A DNA stretch of 64,000 nucleotides, taken from assembly GCA_937981575.1 (NCBI GenBank), contig CALJNR010000019.1:1-64000 (forward strand), written 5' to 3'. The translations under genes and the position numbers were made by a program. Origin of the DNA: an uncultured Clostridia bacterium (GTDB lineage Bacteria > Bacillota > Clostridia > Lachnospirales > Cellulosilyticaceae). The stretch's first letter is position 1; each line of letters begins with the position of its first letter. This document shows, in pieces, positions 63,994 to 64,000 of this stretch. The notes beneath the pieces are model-generated. The model searched no databases. It was not told where the DNA came from and worked only from the letters and a program-made list of their open reading frames with translations.

Positions 63994-64000
63994 GCATGCT

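Overview
The window looks like chromosome of a low-GC, endospore-forming anaerobe of the Clostridia, probably near the Lachnospirales. The lineage is inferred, not proven. The sequence is AT-rich. It carries sporulation-linked genes (YunB, a SpoIIIE/FtsK translocase beside YlzJ), an alanine T-box leader, an NfnAB-type electron-bifurcating transhydrogenase, formate-tetrahydrofolate ligase with FolD, and several clostridial families of unknown function (DUF6514, DUF4080, DUF1015).

Positions 1-7400 are an accessory island. It holds gene debris (two short remnants at the left edge and a frameshifted YdbC/PC4-like pseudogene), an unrecognised 396-residue protein, and a compact predicted restriction-modification system. 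A PLD-fold nuclease and a Z1-type ATPase run rightward. They converge on a 5-methylcytosine methyltransferase and its XRE controller, which run leftward, and the halves share a bidirectional terminator. A 12-bp operator-like motif, TGCNWATTTGCA, occurs twice over the controller promoter and once upstream of the nuclease gene. A small CcbP-like gene closes the island.

From 7.6 to 35 kb the genes are mostly housekeeping: RNA methyltransferase, PfkB sugar kinase, PilZ protein, YebC, YigZ, HflX, a PfkB-like protein lacking its catalytic Asp, YunB, PBP1A, a VanW protein, a UvrD-family helicase with a coupled 49-residue membrane protein, a GT4 glycosyltransferase, Nth, a radical SAM protein, NfnAB, an HD-GYP protein and glutamate dehydrogenase. 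A YkuD-like protein in this stretch has lost all its expected catalytic residues. Two tRNA genes (Phe, Tyr) lie at 35.2-35.4 kb.

From 35.5 to 44.6 kb lie a phosphoesterase, a cytoplasmic ParB-like/BMP fusion, an aldehyde dehydrogenase, an orphan tyrosine recombinase, a formate/nitrite channel and an RHH coiled-coil protein preceded by GTTAAC repeats. A 0.6-kb gene-poor stretch follows, with a strong hairpin and a 12-bp tandem repeat.

From 44.6 to 49.1 kb a leftward operon (T-box, VanY-like peptidase, alaS, rpsU, yqeY) starts from a consensus sigma-A promoter. From 49.2 to 56.9 kb come a small YtxH-like gene, PadR with FetAB-like exporter genes, a DUF1015 protein, PlsC and two flavoproteins. 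The right end is a leftward run ylzJ-ftsK-fhs-folD-rimO-pgsA that links DNA translocation, one-carbon metabolism, ribosomal protein modification and phospholipid synthesis.
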